Assembly (NCBI RefSeq): GCF_026125825.1
Contig: NZ_JAHCKK010000011.1
Span: forward strand, 1 to 64,000
From: Hydrogenophaga sp.
GTDB taxonomy: Bacteria > Pseudomonadota > Gammaproteobacteria > Burkholderiales > Burkholderiaceae_C
Direction: 5' to 3'
Length of the DNA: 64,000 nucleotides
Both the position numbers and the translations under genes were made by a program. Below the pieces are notes generated by a model that saw only the letters and a list, made by a program, of their open reading frames with translations, was not told the DNA's origin and ran no database searches. Below are positions 57,408 through 64,000 of the stretch, piece by piece (the stretch's first letter is position 1; each line of letters opens with the position of its first letter).

Positions 57408-58415
57408 TCAGGCGGACTGCAGCGCGTCGTCGCGCACGAGGGCCGCCAGGGCCGGGGTGTCGCGCACCTGGGCGCGCAGCACGCGCTCGAAGTGGCTGGG
57501 GTCATGGGGTTGCAGCAAGGCCGCTTCGCGCGGCAGGTGCAGGTCCCAGAGGCGGGAGATCCAGAAGCGCAGGGCACCCGCGCGCAGCAGGGCGGGCAGC
57601 AGGCTGCGCTCAGCCGCCGTGAGGGGGCGCACCGCCTGGTAGGCAGCGAGCAGGGCGAGGGAGCGCGGCGTGTCCAGCGAGCCGTCGTGGTCCTCGTCGT
57701 GCAGCACGCACCAGTCGTTGAGGCAGACCGCGATGTCGAACAGGAAGGTGTCGCAGCCGGCGAAATAGAAGTCGAAGAAGCCGGTGAGCACACCGTCTTC
57801 GAACATGGCGTTGTCGCGGAACAGGTCGGCATGCACCGGGCCGCGCGGCAGGGCCGCGTAGGCAGGGCCCTGGGCCACGTGGTTCTGGTAAGCCAGTTCA
57901 GAGCGCAGCAGGTCGGCCTGGCTGGGGGTGAGGAAGGGCAGCACCACCGGGGCGGTCTCGTTCCACCAGGACAGGCCGCGCAGGTTGGGCTGGTTCATGG
58001 GGAAGTCGCGCCCGGCCAGGTGCATGCGCGCGAGCATGGCGCCCACCGCCTCGCACTGCGCCACGCCGGGGGCCAGGTCGCTCTTGCCACGCAGCTTGGC
58101 CACCACGGCAGCGGGTTTGCCCTGCACCTTGTGCAGGATCTCGCCCTGGGCGTCGGCCGCCGGCGCAGGCACCGGGATGCCTCGCTCGGCGAGGAACTTC
58201 ATCAGGTGCAGGTAGAACGGCAACTGCTCGAAGCCCAGGCGTTCGAACACGGTGAGCACGTGCTCCAGCGTGGCGCCGTCGCGCTCGCTGGTCACGAAAT
58301 AGTTGGTGTTTTCAATGCCGCCCTGAATGCCCTTGAGCTCGGTCAGATCGCCCAGCTGGAGGGCGTGCAGGAGGGCGGCGGCTTCGTCGAACGCGACTTC
58401 GGTGTAAACGGCCAT
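57408..58415 (-). CDS. thrB: Homoserine kinase (APH-fold type)
   Basis: The 335-residue protein is the ThrB of betaproteobacteria, which has an aminoglycoside-phosphotransferase fold rather than the GHMK fold of E. coli. Key motifs are GIENTNYFV (N-terminal lobe), RGPVHADLFRDNAMFEDG (catalytic loop with HxDxxxxN) and FDFYFAGCDTFLFDIAVCLNDWC. It phosphorylates homoserine on the way to threonine. It lies 13 bases after the DUF2782 gene and heads toward the BPSS1780-type gene. Confidence 0.93.
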   Translation of the reverse strand: MAVYTEVAFDEAAALLHALQLGDLTELKGIQGGIENTNYFVTSERDGATLEHVLTVFERLGFEQLPFYLHLMKFLAERGIPVPAPAADAQGEILHKVQGKPAAVVAKLRGKSDLAPGVAQCEAVGAMLARMHLAGRDFPMNQPNLRGLSWWNETAPVVLPFLTPSQADLLRSELAYQNHVAQGPAYAALPRGPVHADLFRDNAMFEDGVLTGFFDFYFAGCDTFLFDIAVCLNDWCVLHDEDHDGSLDTPRSLALLAAYQAVRPLTAAERSLLPALLRAGALRFWISRLWDLHLPREAALLQPHDPSHFERVLRAQVRDTPALAALVRDDALQSA

Positions 58416-58428
58416 GTGGCGGGGGAAA

Positions 58429-58755
58429 TCAGAAATTCAGGATGCGCCAGCTGCTGCGCCCGGCGCTGCCGGTGCGCTTGCCGCTGTCGCCCGCGCCGGT
58501 CTGGCCGTTGTCGGGTTGGATCTGGTAGGCCGGTGCGCCGTTCTTGGGCTGCACATTGATGCTCTGTGTCTGGCCGCCCACCCGCAGCTCTTCGATGCGG
58601 GTGAGTTTGTCCTCGTGCGTGATGCGCTCGATGTTGTCGCGCGGCGATGCGGGCTCGCGCGGGGTATCCGCCGGGGCCACCTGGGCCAGGGCAGGCAGGG
58701 CAATGCACAGGCCGGCCACGAGGGCGGCGAGGGGATGGCGGTGGATCGGGTTCAT
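58429..58755 (-). CDS. DUF2782 family secreted protein
   Basis: The 108-residue protein has a signal peptide (MNPIHRHPLAALVAGLCIALPALA) and a small domain with IERITHEDKLTRIEELRVGGQTQSI, ending WRILNF. DUF2782 proteins are regularly encoded between thrB and polA in betaproteobacteria, and the same order is seen here. The function is unknown. The ATG at 58755 gives the signal peptide; the longer frame upstream would cross the polA start region. Confidence 0.85.
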   Translation of the reverse strand: MNPIHRHPLAALVAGLCIALPALAQVAPADTPREPASPRDNIERITHEDKLTRIEELRVGGQTQSINVQPKNGAPAYQIQPDNGQTGAGDSGKRTGSAGRSSWRILNF

Positions 58756-58852
58756 GCGGCATTGTAGGCAAGGCGGGCCGGGCGTGCTGCGGGCAGGGGG
58801 AAGCCGGCCACCGGGTGAACGGGCACGGCGCGATCTCCGCCACAATCGCTCC

Positions 58853-61693
58853 ATGCCTGACGCCCAAACCCCCGACACCCCCACCGGCCAGAAGACCCTG
58901 CTGCTGGTCGACGGCTCCAGCTACCTGTACCGCGCGTTCTTCGCCGGCGGTGAGGCCATGAGCACCACCTTGCCCGATGGCACGGTCCTGAAAACCGGTG
59001 CCATCCGCATCATGATCAACATGATGCAGAAGCTGCGCAAGGACGTGCGCGCGGACTACGCCGCCTGCGTCTTTGACGCCAAGGGGCCAACCTTCCGCGA
59101 CGCGCTGTACCCCGAGTACAAGGCCAACCGCTCGCCCATGCCCGATGACCTGCGCGCGCAGATCGCCCCCATCCACGAGGTGGTGAAGCTGCTGGGCTGG
59201 AAGGTGCTGGACGTGCCCGGCGTGGAGGCCGACGACGTGATCGGCACGCTGGCCCACGTGGCGGCGCAACAGGGCATCAGCTGCATCATCTCCAGCGGCG
59301 ACAAGGACCTGAGCCAGCTGGTCAACGAACACATCACCGTGATCGACACCATGAACGACCGCCGGCGCGACGTGGCCGGCGTGACCGCCGAGTTCGGCGT
59401 GCCGCCCAGTCTGATGCTGGATTACCAGACGCTGGTGGGGGACCAGGTCGACAACGTGCCGGGCGTGCCGAAGGTGGGACCCAAGACGGCCGTGAAATGG
59501 CTGATGGAGTATGGGTCGCTGGAGGCGCTGGTGGCGCGCGCGGGCGAGATCAAGGGCGCTGCGGGCGAGAACCTGCGCAACGCGCTCGAGTGGCTGCCCA
59601 AGGGACGGGAGCTGCTGACCATCAAGACGGACTGCGATCTCAAGGACCACGTCGAGGGCCTGCCGTCGCTGGAAGCCATCACGATCAACGGGCAGGACAG
59701 CGAGGCGCTCAAGGCGTTCGGCGAGACCTACGGTTTCAAGGGGCTGGTCAAGTCGCTGTCGCAGCACGATGTGCCGCCGGAGCTGATCGAAAAGAGCCAG
59801 GCGAAGGCCGGCGCCAGGGGCAAGGCGGACGCGGGCTCGCCCGGCCTGTTCGATGAGCCTGACCTCAGCGGCAGCGCCGCGCGCACGACGAACCTGCGCT
59901 ACGACACCATCCTGACCTGGGAGCTGTTCGACCGCTGGCTGGAGCGCCTGCTGGCGGCCGAGCTGGTGGCGCTGGACACCGAGACCACCTCGCTTGACGA
60001 GATGCGCGCCGAGATCGTGGGCATCAGCTTCAGCGTGACGCCGGGCGAGGCGGCCTACATCCCGCTGCGCCATGCCGGGCCCGGCGCGCCCGAGCAGCTG
60101 CCCTTCGACGACGTGCTCGCCAAGCTCAAGCCCTGGCTGGAGGACCCGGCCAGGCACAAGCTCGGCCAGCACCTGAAGTACGACCGCCACGTCTTCGCCA
60201 ACCACGGCATCGAGGTGCAGGGCTATGTGCACGACACCATGCTGCAAAGCTATGTGCTGGAAGTGCACAAGCCACATGGGCTGGCCAGCCTGGCCGAGCG
60301 CCACCTGGGCCGCCAGGGCATCAACTACGAAGACCTGTGCGGCAAGGGCGCGCACCAGATCCCCTTCGCCCAGGTGGACGTGGCCAAGGCCGCCGAGTAC
60401 TCGTGCGAGGACAGCGACCAGACGCTCGATGTGCACCGCGTGCTGTGGCCTCAGCTGCAGGCCGACGAAAAGCTGCGGTTCATCTACGAACTCGAGATCG
60501 CCAGCAGCGAGGCGCTCTACCGCATCGAGCGCAATGGCGTGCTGATCGACGCCCCCACGCTGGCCGCCCAAAGCCACGAGCTCGGTCAGCGCATCGTGGC
60601 GCTGGAGCAGGAAGCCTATGCCATCGCGGGCCAGCCGTTCAACCTGGGCAGTCCCAAGCAGCTGGGCGAGATCTTCTTCGACAAGCTCGGCCTGCCCGTC
60701 ATCAAGAAGACCGCGACCGGGGCGCGCAGCACCGACGAGGAGGTGCTGGAAAAACTCGCCGAGGACTACCCGCTGCCGGCCAAGATCCTGGAGCACCGCA
60801 GCCTGTCCAAGCTCAAGGGCACCTACACCGACAAGCTGGCCCAGATGGCGCTGCCGCGCACCGGGCGCGTGCACACGCACTACGCCCAGGCCGTGGCCGT
60901 GACAGGCCGGCTCTCCAGCAACGACCCCAACCTGCAGAACATCCCGATCCGGACGCCCGAAGGCCGGCGCGTGCGCGAGGCCTTCGTGGCCCCCGCAGGC
61001 AGCGTGATCGCCAGCGCCGACTACTCGCAGATCGAGCTGCGCATCATGGCCCACATCAGCGGCGACGAGGCGCTGCTGCGCGCGTTCCATGAAGGGCTGG
61101 ACGTGCACCGCGCGACCGCCGCCGAAGTGTTCGGCGTGGAGACCGCGCAGGTCAGCAGCGAGCAGCGCCGCTACGCCAAGGTGATCAACTTCGGCTTGAT
61201 CTATGGCATGGGATCGTTCGGCCTGGCCAAGGCGCTGGGGATCGACAACACGGCGGCCAAGAACTACATCACGCGTTACTTCGAGCGCTTCGAGGGCGTG
61301 AAGCGCTACATGGACGAGACGCGGCAGCGCGCCAAGGAGCTGGGTTATATCGAGACGGTGTTCGGCCGGCGCCTGGTGCTGCCCGACATCAAGAACGCCA
61401 AGGGTGCGAAGCTGTCGGCGCTGGAGCGGCAGGCCATCAATGCCCCCATGCAGGGCACGGCGGCCGACCTGATCAAGCTCAGCATGGTGGCGGTTCAGAA
61501 GGCGCTGGACGAACAGCAGCGGGCCACGAAGATGATCATGCAGGTGCACGATGAACTGGTGTTCGAGGTGCCCGAAGGTGAAGTGGACTGGCTCAAGACC
61601 GAGATCCCTCATCTCATGGCCGGCGTGGCCGCGCTCAAGGTGCCCTTGTTGGCGGAGGTCGGTGTCGGCCCCAACTGGGACCAGGCTCACTGA
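58853..61693 (+). CDS. polA: DNA polymerase I
   Basis: The 946-residue enzyme has all three domains. The 5'-3' exonuclease spans about 1-300 (LLLVDGSSYLYRAFFA, SSGDKDLSQLV, DNVPGVPKVGPKTA). The 3'-5' exonuclease, about 330-530, keeps its acidic residues (ALDTETTSLDEM near 373, HLKYDRHVF, EYSCEDSDQT), so proofreading is intact. The polymerase domain has motif A DYSQIELRIMAH near 723, motif B RRYAKVINFGLIYGMG near 772 and motif C QVHDELVFEVPE near 897. It fills gaps in repair and removes Okazaki primers. The upstream gene is divergent. Confidence 0.97.
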   Translation: MPDAQTPDTPTGQKTLLLVDGSSYLYRAFFAGGEAMSTTLPDGTVLKTGAIRIMINMMQKLRKDVRADYAACVFDAKGPTFRDALYPEYKANRSPMPDDLRAQIAPIHEVVKLLGWKVLDVPGVEADDVIGTLAHVAAQQGISCIISSGDKDLSQLVNEHITVIDTMNDRRRDVAGVTAEFGVPPSLMLDYQTLVGDQVDNVPGVPKVGPKTAVKWLMEYGSLEALVARAGEIKGAAGENLRNALEWLPKGRELLTIKTDCDLKDHVEGLPSLEAITINGQDSEALKAFGETYGFKGLVKSLSQHDVPPELIEKSQAKAGARGKADAGSPGLFDEPDLSGSAARTTNLRYDTILTWELFDRWLERLLAAELVALDTETTSLDEMRAEIVGISFSVTPGEAAYIPLRHAGPGAPEQLPFDDVLAKLKPWLEDPARHKLGQHLKYDRHVFANHGIEVQGYVHDTMLQSYVLEVHKPHGLASLAERHLGRQGINYEDLCGKGAHQIPFAQVDVAKAAEYSCEDSDQTLDVHRVLWPQLQADEKLRFIYELEIASSEALYRIERNGVLIDAPTLAAQSHELGQRIVALEQEAYAIAGQPFNLGSPKQLGEIFFDKLGLPVIKKTATGARSTDEEVLEKLAEDYPLPAKILEHRSLSKLKGTYTDKLAQMALPRTGRVHTHYAQAVAVTGRLSSNDPNLQNIPIRTPEGRRVREAFVAPAGSVIASADYSQIELRIMAHISGDEALLRAFHEGLDVHRATAAEVFGVETAQVSSEQRRYAKVINFGLIYGMGSFGLAKALGIDNTAAKNYITRYFERFEGVKRYMDETRQRAKELGYIETVFGRRLVLPDIKNAKGAKLSALERQAINAPMQGTAADLIKLSMVAVQKALDEQQRATKMIMQVHDELVFEVPEGEVDWLKTEIPHLMAGVAALKVPLLAEVGVGPNWDQAH

Positions 61694-61810
61694 GGGCCAA
61701 CCCCTGGCGCGGCTGCGCCGCGAGCCCCGCGCAGGGGCGATGCCAGCCGCCCGGCCAGGCCGGTGGCGCGGCCGCTCTGGAAAAAGCCCGCTCGCGCCTC
61801 AAAGGTTTGA

Positions 61811-61831
61811 ACTTCGGGCGCGCCCCGAAGT
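61811..61831. promoter_or_regulatory. Eight-base inverted repeat before the dienelactone hydrolase gene
   Basis: ACTTCGGG and CCCGAAGT flank a five-base CGCGC loop, followed after seven bases by TTTTT. It lies in the 176-base gap between polA and the next gene. It may end polA transcription or serve as an operator. No other feature was seen in this gap apart from a weaker GC-rich inverted repeat near 61702-61738. Confidence 0.45.
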
Positions 61832-61869
61832 CAGGTAGTTTTTCAACCCACCAAGAAGGAGACACGACG

Positions 61870-62769
61870 ATGCTCGAAGAAAGACACGTGCAGGACCTCG
61901 AGGCCTTGCTGCCCGGCCAGTCCACCGAACACGGCGCCACCCGCCGGACCGCCCTGAAGGCCGCCCTCGGCGTGGGTTATGCGGCCTCCGCGCTGCCGCT
62001 GATGGCGCAGACGGCGATCAAGACCCCCACCACCGGCCTGACCGTGGGCGAGGTGACGATCGACGTCAACGGGTTCAAGATGCCGGCCTACCGCGCCGCG
62101 CCGGCGGGCAAGACCGGCCTGCCCGTGGTGCTGGTGCTGTCCGAGATCTTTGGTGTGCACGAGTACATCGCCGACACCGCCAACCGCTTTGCCCGGGCCG
62201 GCTACCTCGCGATCGCGCCTGAACTGTTCGTGCGACAGGGCGATGCGCAGAGTTATGGCGAGATGGCCAAGCTGATCGCCGAAGTGATCTCCAAGGTGCC
62301 GGACGAGCAGGTGCTGGGCGACCTGGACGCCACCGTGAAGTGGGCGGCTGCCAACGGCGGCGATGCGAGCAAGGTGGGCATCACCGGCTTCTGCTGGGGA
62401 GGACGCCAGGTCTGGCTGTACACCGCCCACAACCCGGCCGTGAAGGCCGGCGTGGCCTGGTACGGCCGCCTGGTGGGCGATGCCACCCCGCTCAACCCGA
62501 AGCAGCCCGTGGACGTGGCCGCCAAGCTCAACGGACCGGTGCTGGGCCTGTATGGCGGCGCGGACACCGGCATCCCCCTTGACACGGTTGATAAGATGAA
62601 AACTGCCCTGGCGGCCGGCAATGCGGCGGCCAAGGCATCGACCTTCGTGGTGTATCCGGACGCACCGCACGCCTTTCATGCCGACTACCGGCCCAGCTTC
62701 CGCAAGGAAGCGGCTGAAGACGGCTGGAAGCGGGCGCTGGCCTGGTTCAAGCAGCACGGCGTGGCCTGA
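61870..62769 (+). CDS. Dienelactone hydrolase family protein, exported
   Basis: The 299-residue protein has an N-terminal targeting region (ATRRTALKAALGVGYAASALPLMA, about 23-46, Tat-like) and a dienelactone-hydrolase domain. The catalytic cysteine is in GFCWGGR, the early glutamate in LSEIFGVHEYI, and the histidine in PDAPHAFHADYR. Such enzymes hydrolyse lactones or other small esters; periplasmic forms are common and poorly characterised. A good purine-rich ribosome site (AAGGAG) precedes the ATG. A strong terminator follows 24 bases after the stop. Confidence 0.9.
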   Translation: MLEERHVQDLEALLPGQSTEHGATRRTALKAALGVGYAASALPLMAQTAIKTPTTGLTVGEVTIDVNGFKMPAYRAAPAGKTGLPVVLVLSEIFGVHEYIADTANRFARAGYLAIAPELFVRQGDAQSYGEMAKLIAEVISKVPDEQVLGDLDATVKWAAANGGDASKVGITGFCWGGRQVWLYTAHNPAVKAGVAWYGRLVGDATPLNPKQPVDVAAKLNGPVLGLYGGADTGIPLDTVDKMKTALAAGNAAAKASTFVVYPDAPHAFHADYRPSFRKEAAEDGWKRALAWFKQHGVA

Positions 62770-62793
62770 TCGGGCCGCCCTGCATTCAACGAA

Positions 62794-62817
62794 GGCCGCC
62801 CTGGGGCGGCCTTTTTT
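62794..62817 (+). terminator. Intrinsic terminator after the dienelactone hydrolase gene
   Basis: GGCCGCC (62794-62800) pairs with GGCGGCC (62805-62811) around CTGG, followed by six T. It ends the dienelactone hydrolase transcript just before the ZIP gene, which must therefore have its own promoter overlapping this region or depend on read-through. Confidence 0.88.
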
Positions 62818-62832
62818 CGTGGTGACAAGCAA

Positions 62833-63645
62833 ATGACCCTGTTGGCAATCCTCATTGGCACCATCGCCGCAGGCGTGGGCAGCGTGTGGCTGGCGGCCCT
62901 GCTGGGCATGGCCATGCTGGCGCGCTACACCCAGCACATGCTCAGCCTGGCGGCGGGGGCGCTGATGGCCACGGCCTTCATGCACCTGCTGCCCGAGGCC
63001 TTCGAGAGCGAGGCTGGCGCGCACGAGCTGTTCGCGATGCTGCTGGGCGGCCTGGTGTTCTTCTTCCTGCTCGACAAGGCCGAGCTGTGGCACCACGGGC
63101 ACGAACACAGCCGGGAAGAAGAGGCCCTGCTGGATCACGAACCGCAGGATCACCACGCGCACCATGGTCACCACCACCATGCACACGACCATGGCCCGCG
63201 CTCGGGGGGGTGGACGGTGCTGGCCGGCGACAGCGTGCATGCCTTTGGCGACGGCATCCTGATTGCCTCGGCCTTCATGGCCGACATGCGCCTGGGCGTG
63301 GTGGCCGCGCTGGCGGTGCTGGCCCACGAGGTACCGCACCACATGGGCGATCTGGTGGTGTTGCGCCACACCTCGCGCAACTCGCGCGCCGCGCTGGTCA
63401 AGGTCTCGCTGGCGGGTACGGTCACCGCGCTGGGTGGCCTGGTCGGCTACTTCCTGCTCACGCAGTTGCAGGACTACCTGCCGTATTTCCTGGTCGCCGC
63501 GTCGAGCAGCTTCGTCTACGTGGCGCTGGCCGACCTGATCCCGCAGCTGCAGAAGCGGCTGAGCCTTGCGGCCACGGTGGCGCAGATCGCGTGGTTGATG
63601 GTGGGGATCGCGCTGGTGACGGTCGTCAGCGGTCTGGCCCACTGA
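62833..63645 (+). CDS. ZIP-family metal transporter
   Basis: The 270-residue membrane protein has the ZIP layout of about eight helices with a cytoplasmic-type His-rich loop between helices 3 and 4 (residues about 86-118, containing runs such as HHAHHGHHHHAHDHG). The metal-binding helix motifs are HAFGDGILIASAF and HEVPHHMGDLVVL. It imports zinc or another divalent metal. The start is only 16 bases after the preceding terminator, leaving little room for a separate promoter. Confidence 0.9.
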   Translation: MTLLAILIGTIAAGVGSVWLAALLGMAMLARYTQHMLSLAAGALMATAFMHLLPEAFESEAGAHELFAMLLGGLVFFFLLDKAELWHHGHEHSREEEALLDHEPQDHHAHHGHHHHAHDHGPRSGGWTVLAGDSVHAFGDGILIASAFMADMRLGVVAALAVLAHEVPHHMGDLVVLRHTSRNSRAALVKVSLAGTVTALGGLVGYFLLTQLQDYLPYFLVAASSSFVYVALADLIPQLQKRLSLAATVAQIAWLMVGIALVTVVSGLAH

Positions 63646-63694
63646 GGAGGCGTCGCCCCTTTTCAGCCCGCCCGAGAGCCGGATTTGCCGCGCC

Positions 63695-64000
63695 TCAGGG
63701 TGTGCCCCCCTCGGGTGGGGAGATGCGCAGCGCGGCGGGGGAGTCGGCCGATTCGCCAAAGGAGAAGCAGAACCGCGCCCCTGCACCCGGCTGCCCTTCG
63801 CCGGTGATCTGCCCGCCGTGGCGCTCGATGATGCGCCGCACCGTGGCCAGGCCGATGCCGGTGCCCTCGAACTCGCTGGGCATGTGCAGGCGCTGGAAGG
63901 GCTTGAACAGCTTATCGGCATAGGCCATGTCGAAGCCCACGCCGTTGTCCCGCACGTAGAACATCCGGGGTTCGCCGCCCACGGGGGGCAGCAGGCCCCA
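63695..64000 (-). CDS. Sensor histidine kinase, C-terminal fragment
   Basis: The gene runs out of the window at 64000; the visible C-terminal part has about 101 residues. It shows the ATPase G1 box DNGVGFD, the F box FKPFQRLH and the G2 box [18 protein letters not shown], as in phytochrome-like and multi-sensor kinases. The last 30 residues are a low-complexity tail rich in Ser, Ala and Pro. The sensor domains and the partner response regulator are outside the window. Confidence 0.85.
   Translation of the reverse strand, partial: WGLLPPVGGEPRMFYVRDNGVGFDMAYADKLFKPFQRLHMPSEFEGTGIGLATVRRIIERHGGQITGEGQPGAGARFCFSFGESADSPAALRISPPEGGTP

Noticed and set aside
58343-61690. A 1115-codon open frame on the minus strand opposite polA
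   Set aside because: polA motifs are complete on the plus strand; the opposite frame is a compositional artefact.

Overview
The window is GC-rich, densely packed DNA that looks like the chromosome of a betaproteobacterium of the Comamonadaceae type (Hydrogenophaga, Variovorax or Acidovorax-like). The clues are three Bug-family solute receptors plus a TctAB permease, a BPSS1780-type membrane protein, a DUF2782 protein beside polA, a homoserine kinase of the APH fold, and a close homologue of carboxypeptidase G2. No insertion sequence, phage gene, CRISPR array or rRNA was seen. One tRNA gene is present (tRNA-Ala, CGC anticodon).

Bases 1-21,240 hold a large two-armed catabolic cluster. The minus arm (10487 down to 86) encodes a pyridine-ring pathway of the nicotinate type: a maleamate-amidase-like protein (NicF), an FAD monooxygenase in the NicC position, a three-subunit molybdenum hydroxylase, an N-formylmaleamate deformylase (NicD), a 2,5-dihydroxypyridine dioxygenase (NicX), a Bug receptor, a class III CoA-transferase and CoxG. 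etfB begins at the window edge. The plus arm (10685-21239) encodes a CoA-dependent beta-oxidation module: two acyl-CoA dehydrogenase-like subunits, a Bug receptor, two alpha/beta hydrolases (one without its nucleophile serine), a small AtzG/GatC-like protein with an amidase, a fused enoyl-CoA hydratase/3-hydroxyacyl-CoA dehydrogenase, a thiolase and an enoyl-CoA hydratase. Between the arms is a short AT-rich divergent promoter region. The octamer GTTCTGTT (or its complement) sits in the spacer of both predicted promoters, so the arms are probably one co-regulated system for a substrate whose side chain and ring are both degraded. The substrate is not known. An IclR regulator follows the plus arm.

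Bases 22,000-38,500 hold smaller metabolic units: eutBC overlapping a PhoD-type phosphatase, a carboxypeptidase G2-like peptidase, gabD divergent from a MocR regulator, a fumarylacetoacetase/hydroxybutyrate-dehydrogenase/Bug set divergent from a LysR gene, and a MarR gene divergent from tctBA. The tRNA, a hydroxyisobutyrate-dehydrogenase-like gene, a formamidase-like hydrolase, guaC and a UvrD/PcrA helicase follow to 44,300.

Bases 44,400-53,950 look like a phosphate-starvation island. Two paralogous Tat-exported PhoX phosphatases flank arsC, psd, a membrane-anchored class III aminotransferase, an unknown four-helix membrane protein and a GT4 lipid-type glycosyltransferase. Four Pho-box-like sites were found by eye, in front of phoX1, the membrane protein, the glycosyltransferase and phoX2. 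The rest is housekeeping or general: DUF418, Lrp, RarD, BPSS1780, thrB, DUF2782, polA, a dienelactone hydrolase, a ZIP transporter and the C-terminus of a histidine kinase. All assignments come from reading the sequence and from memory of families; no database search was run.
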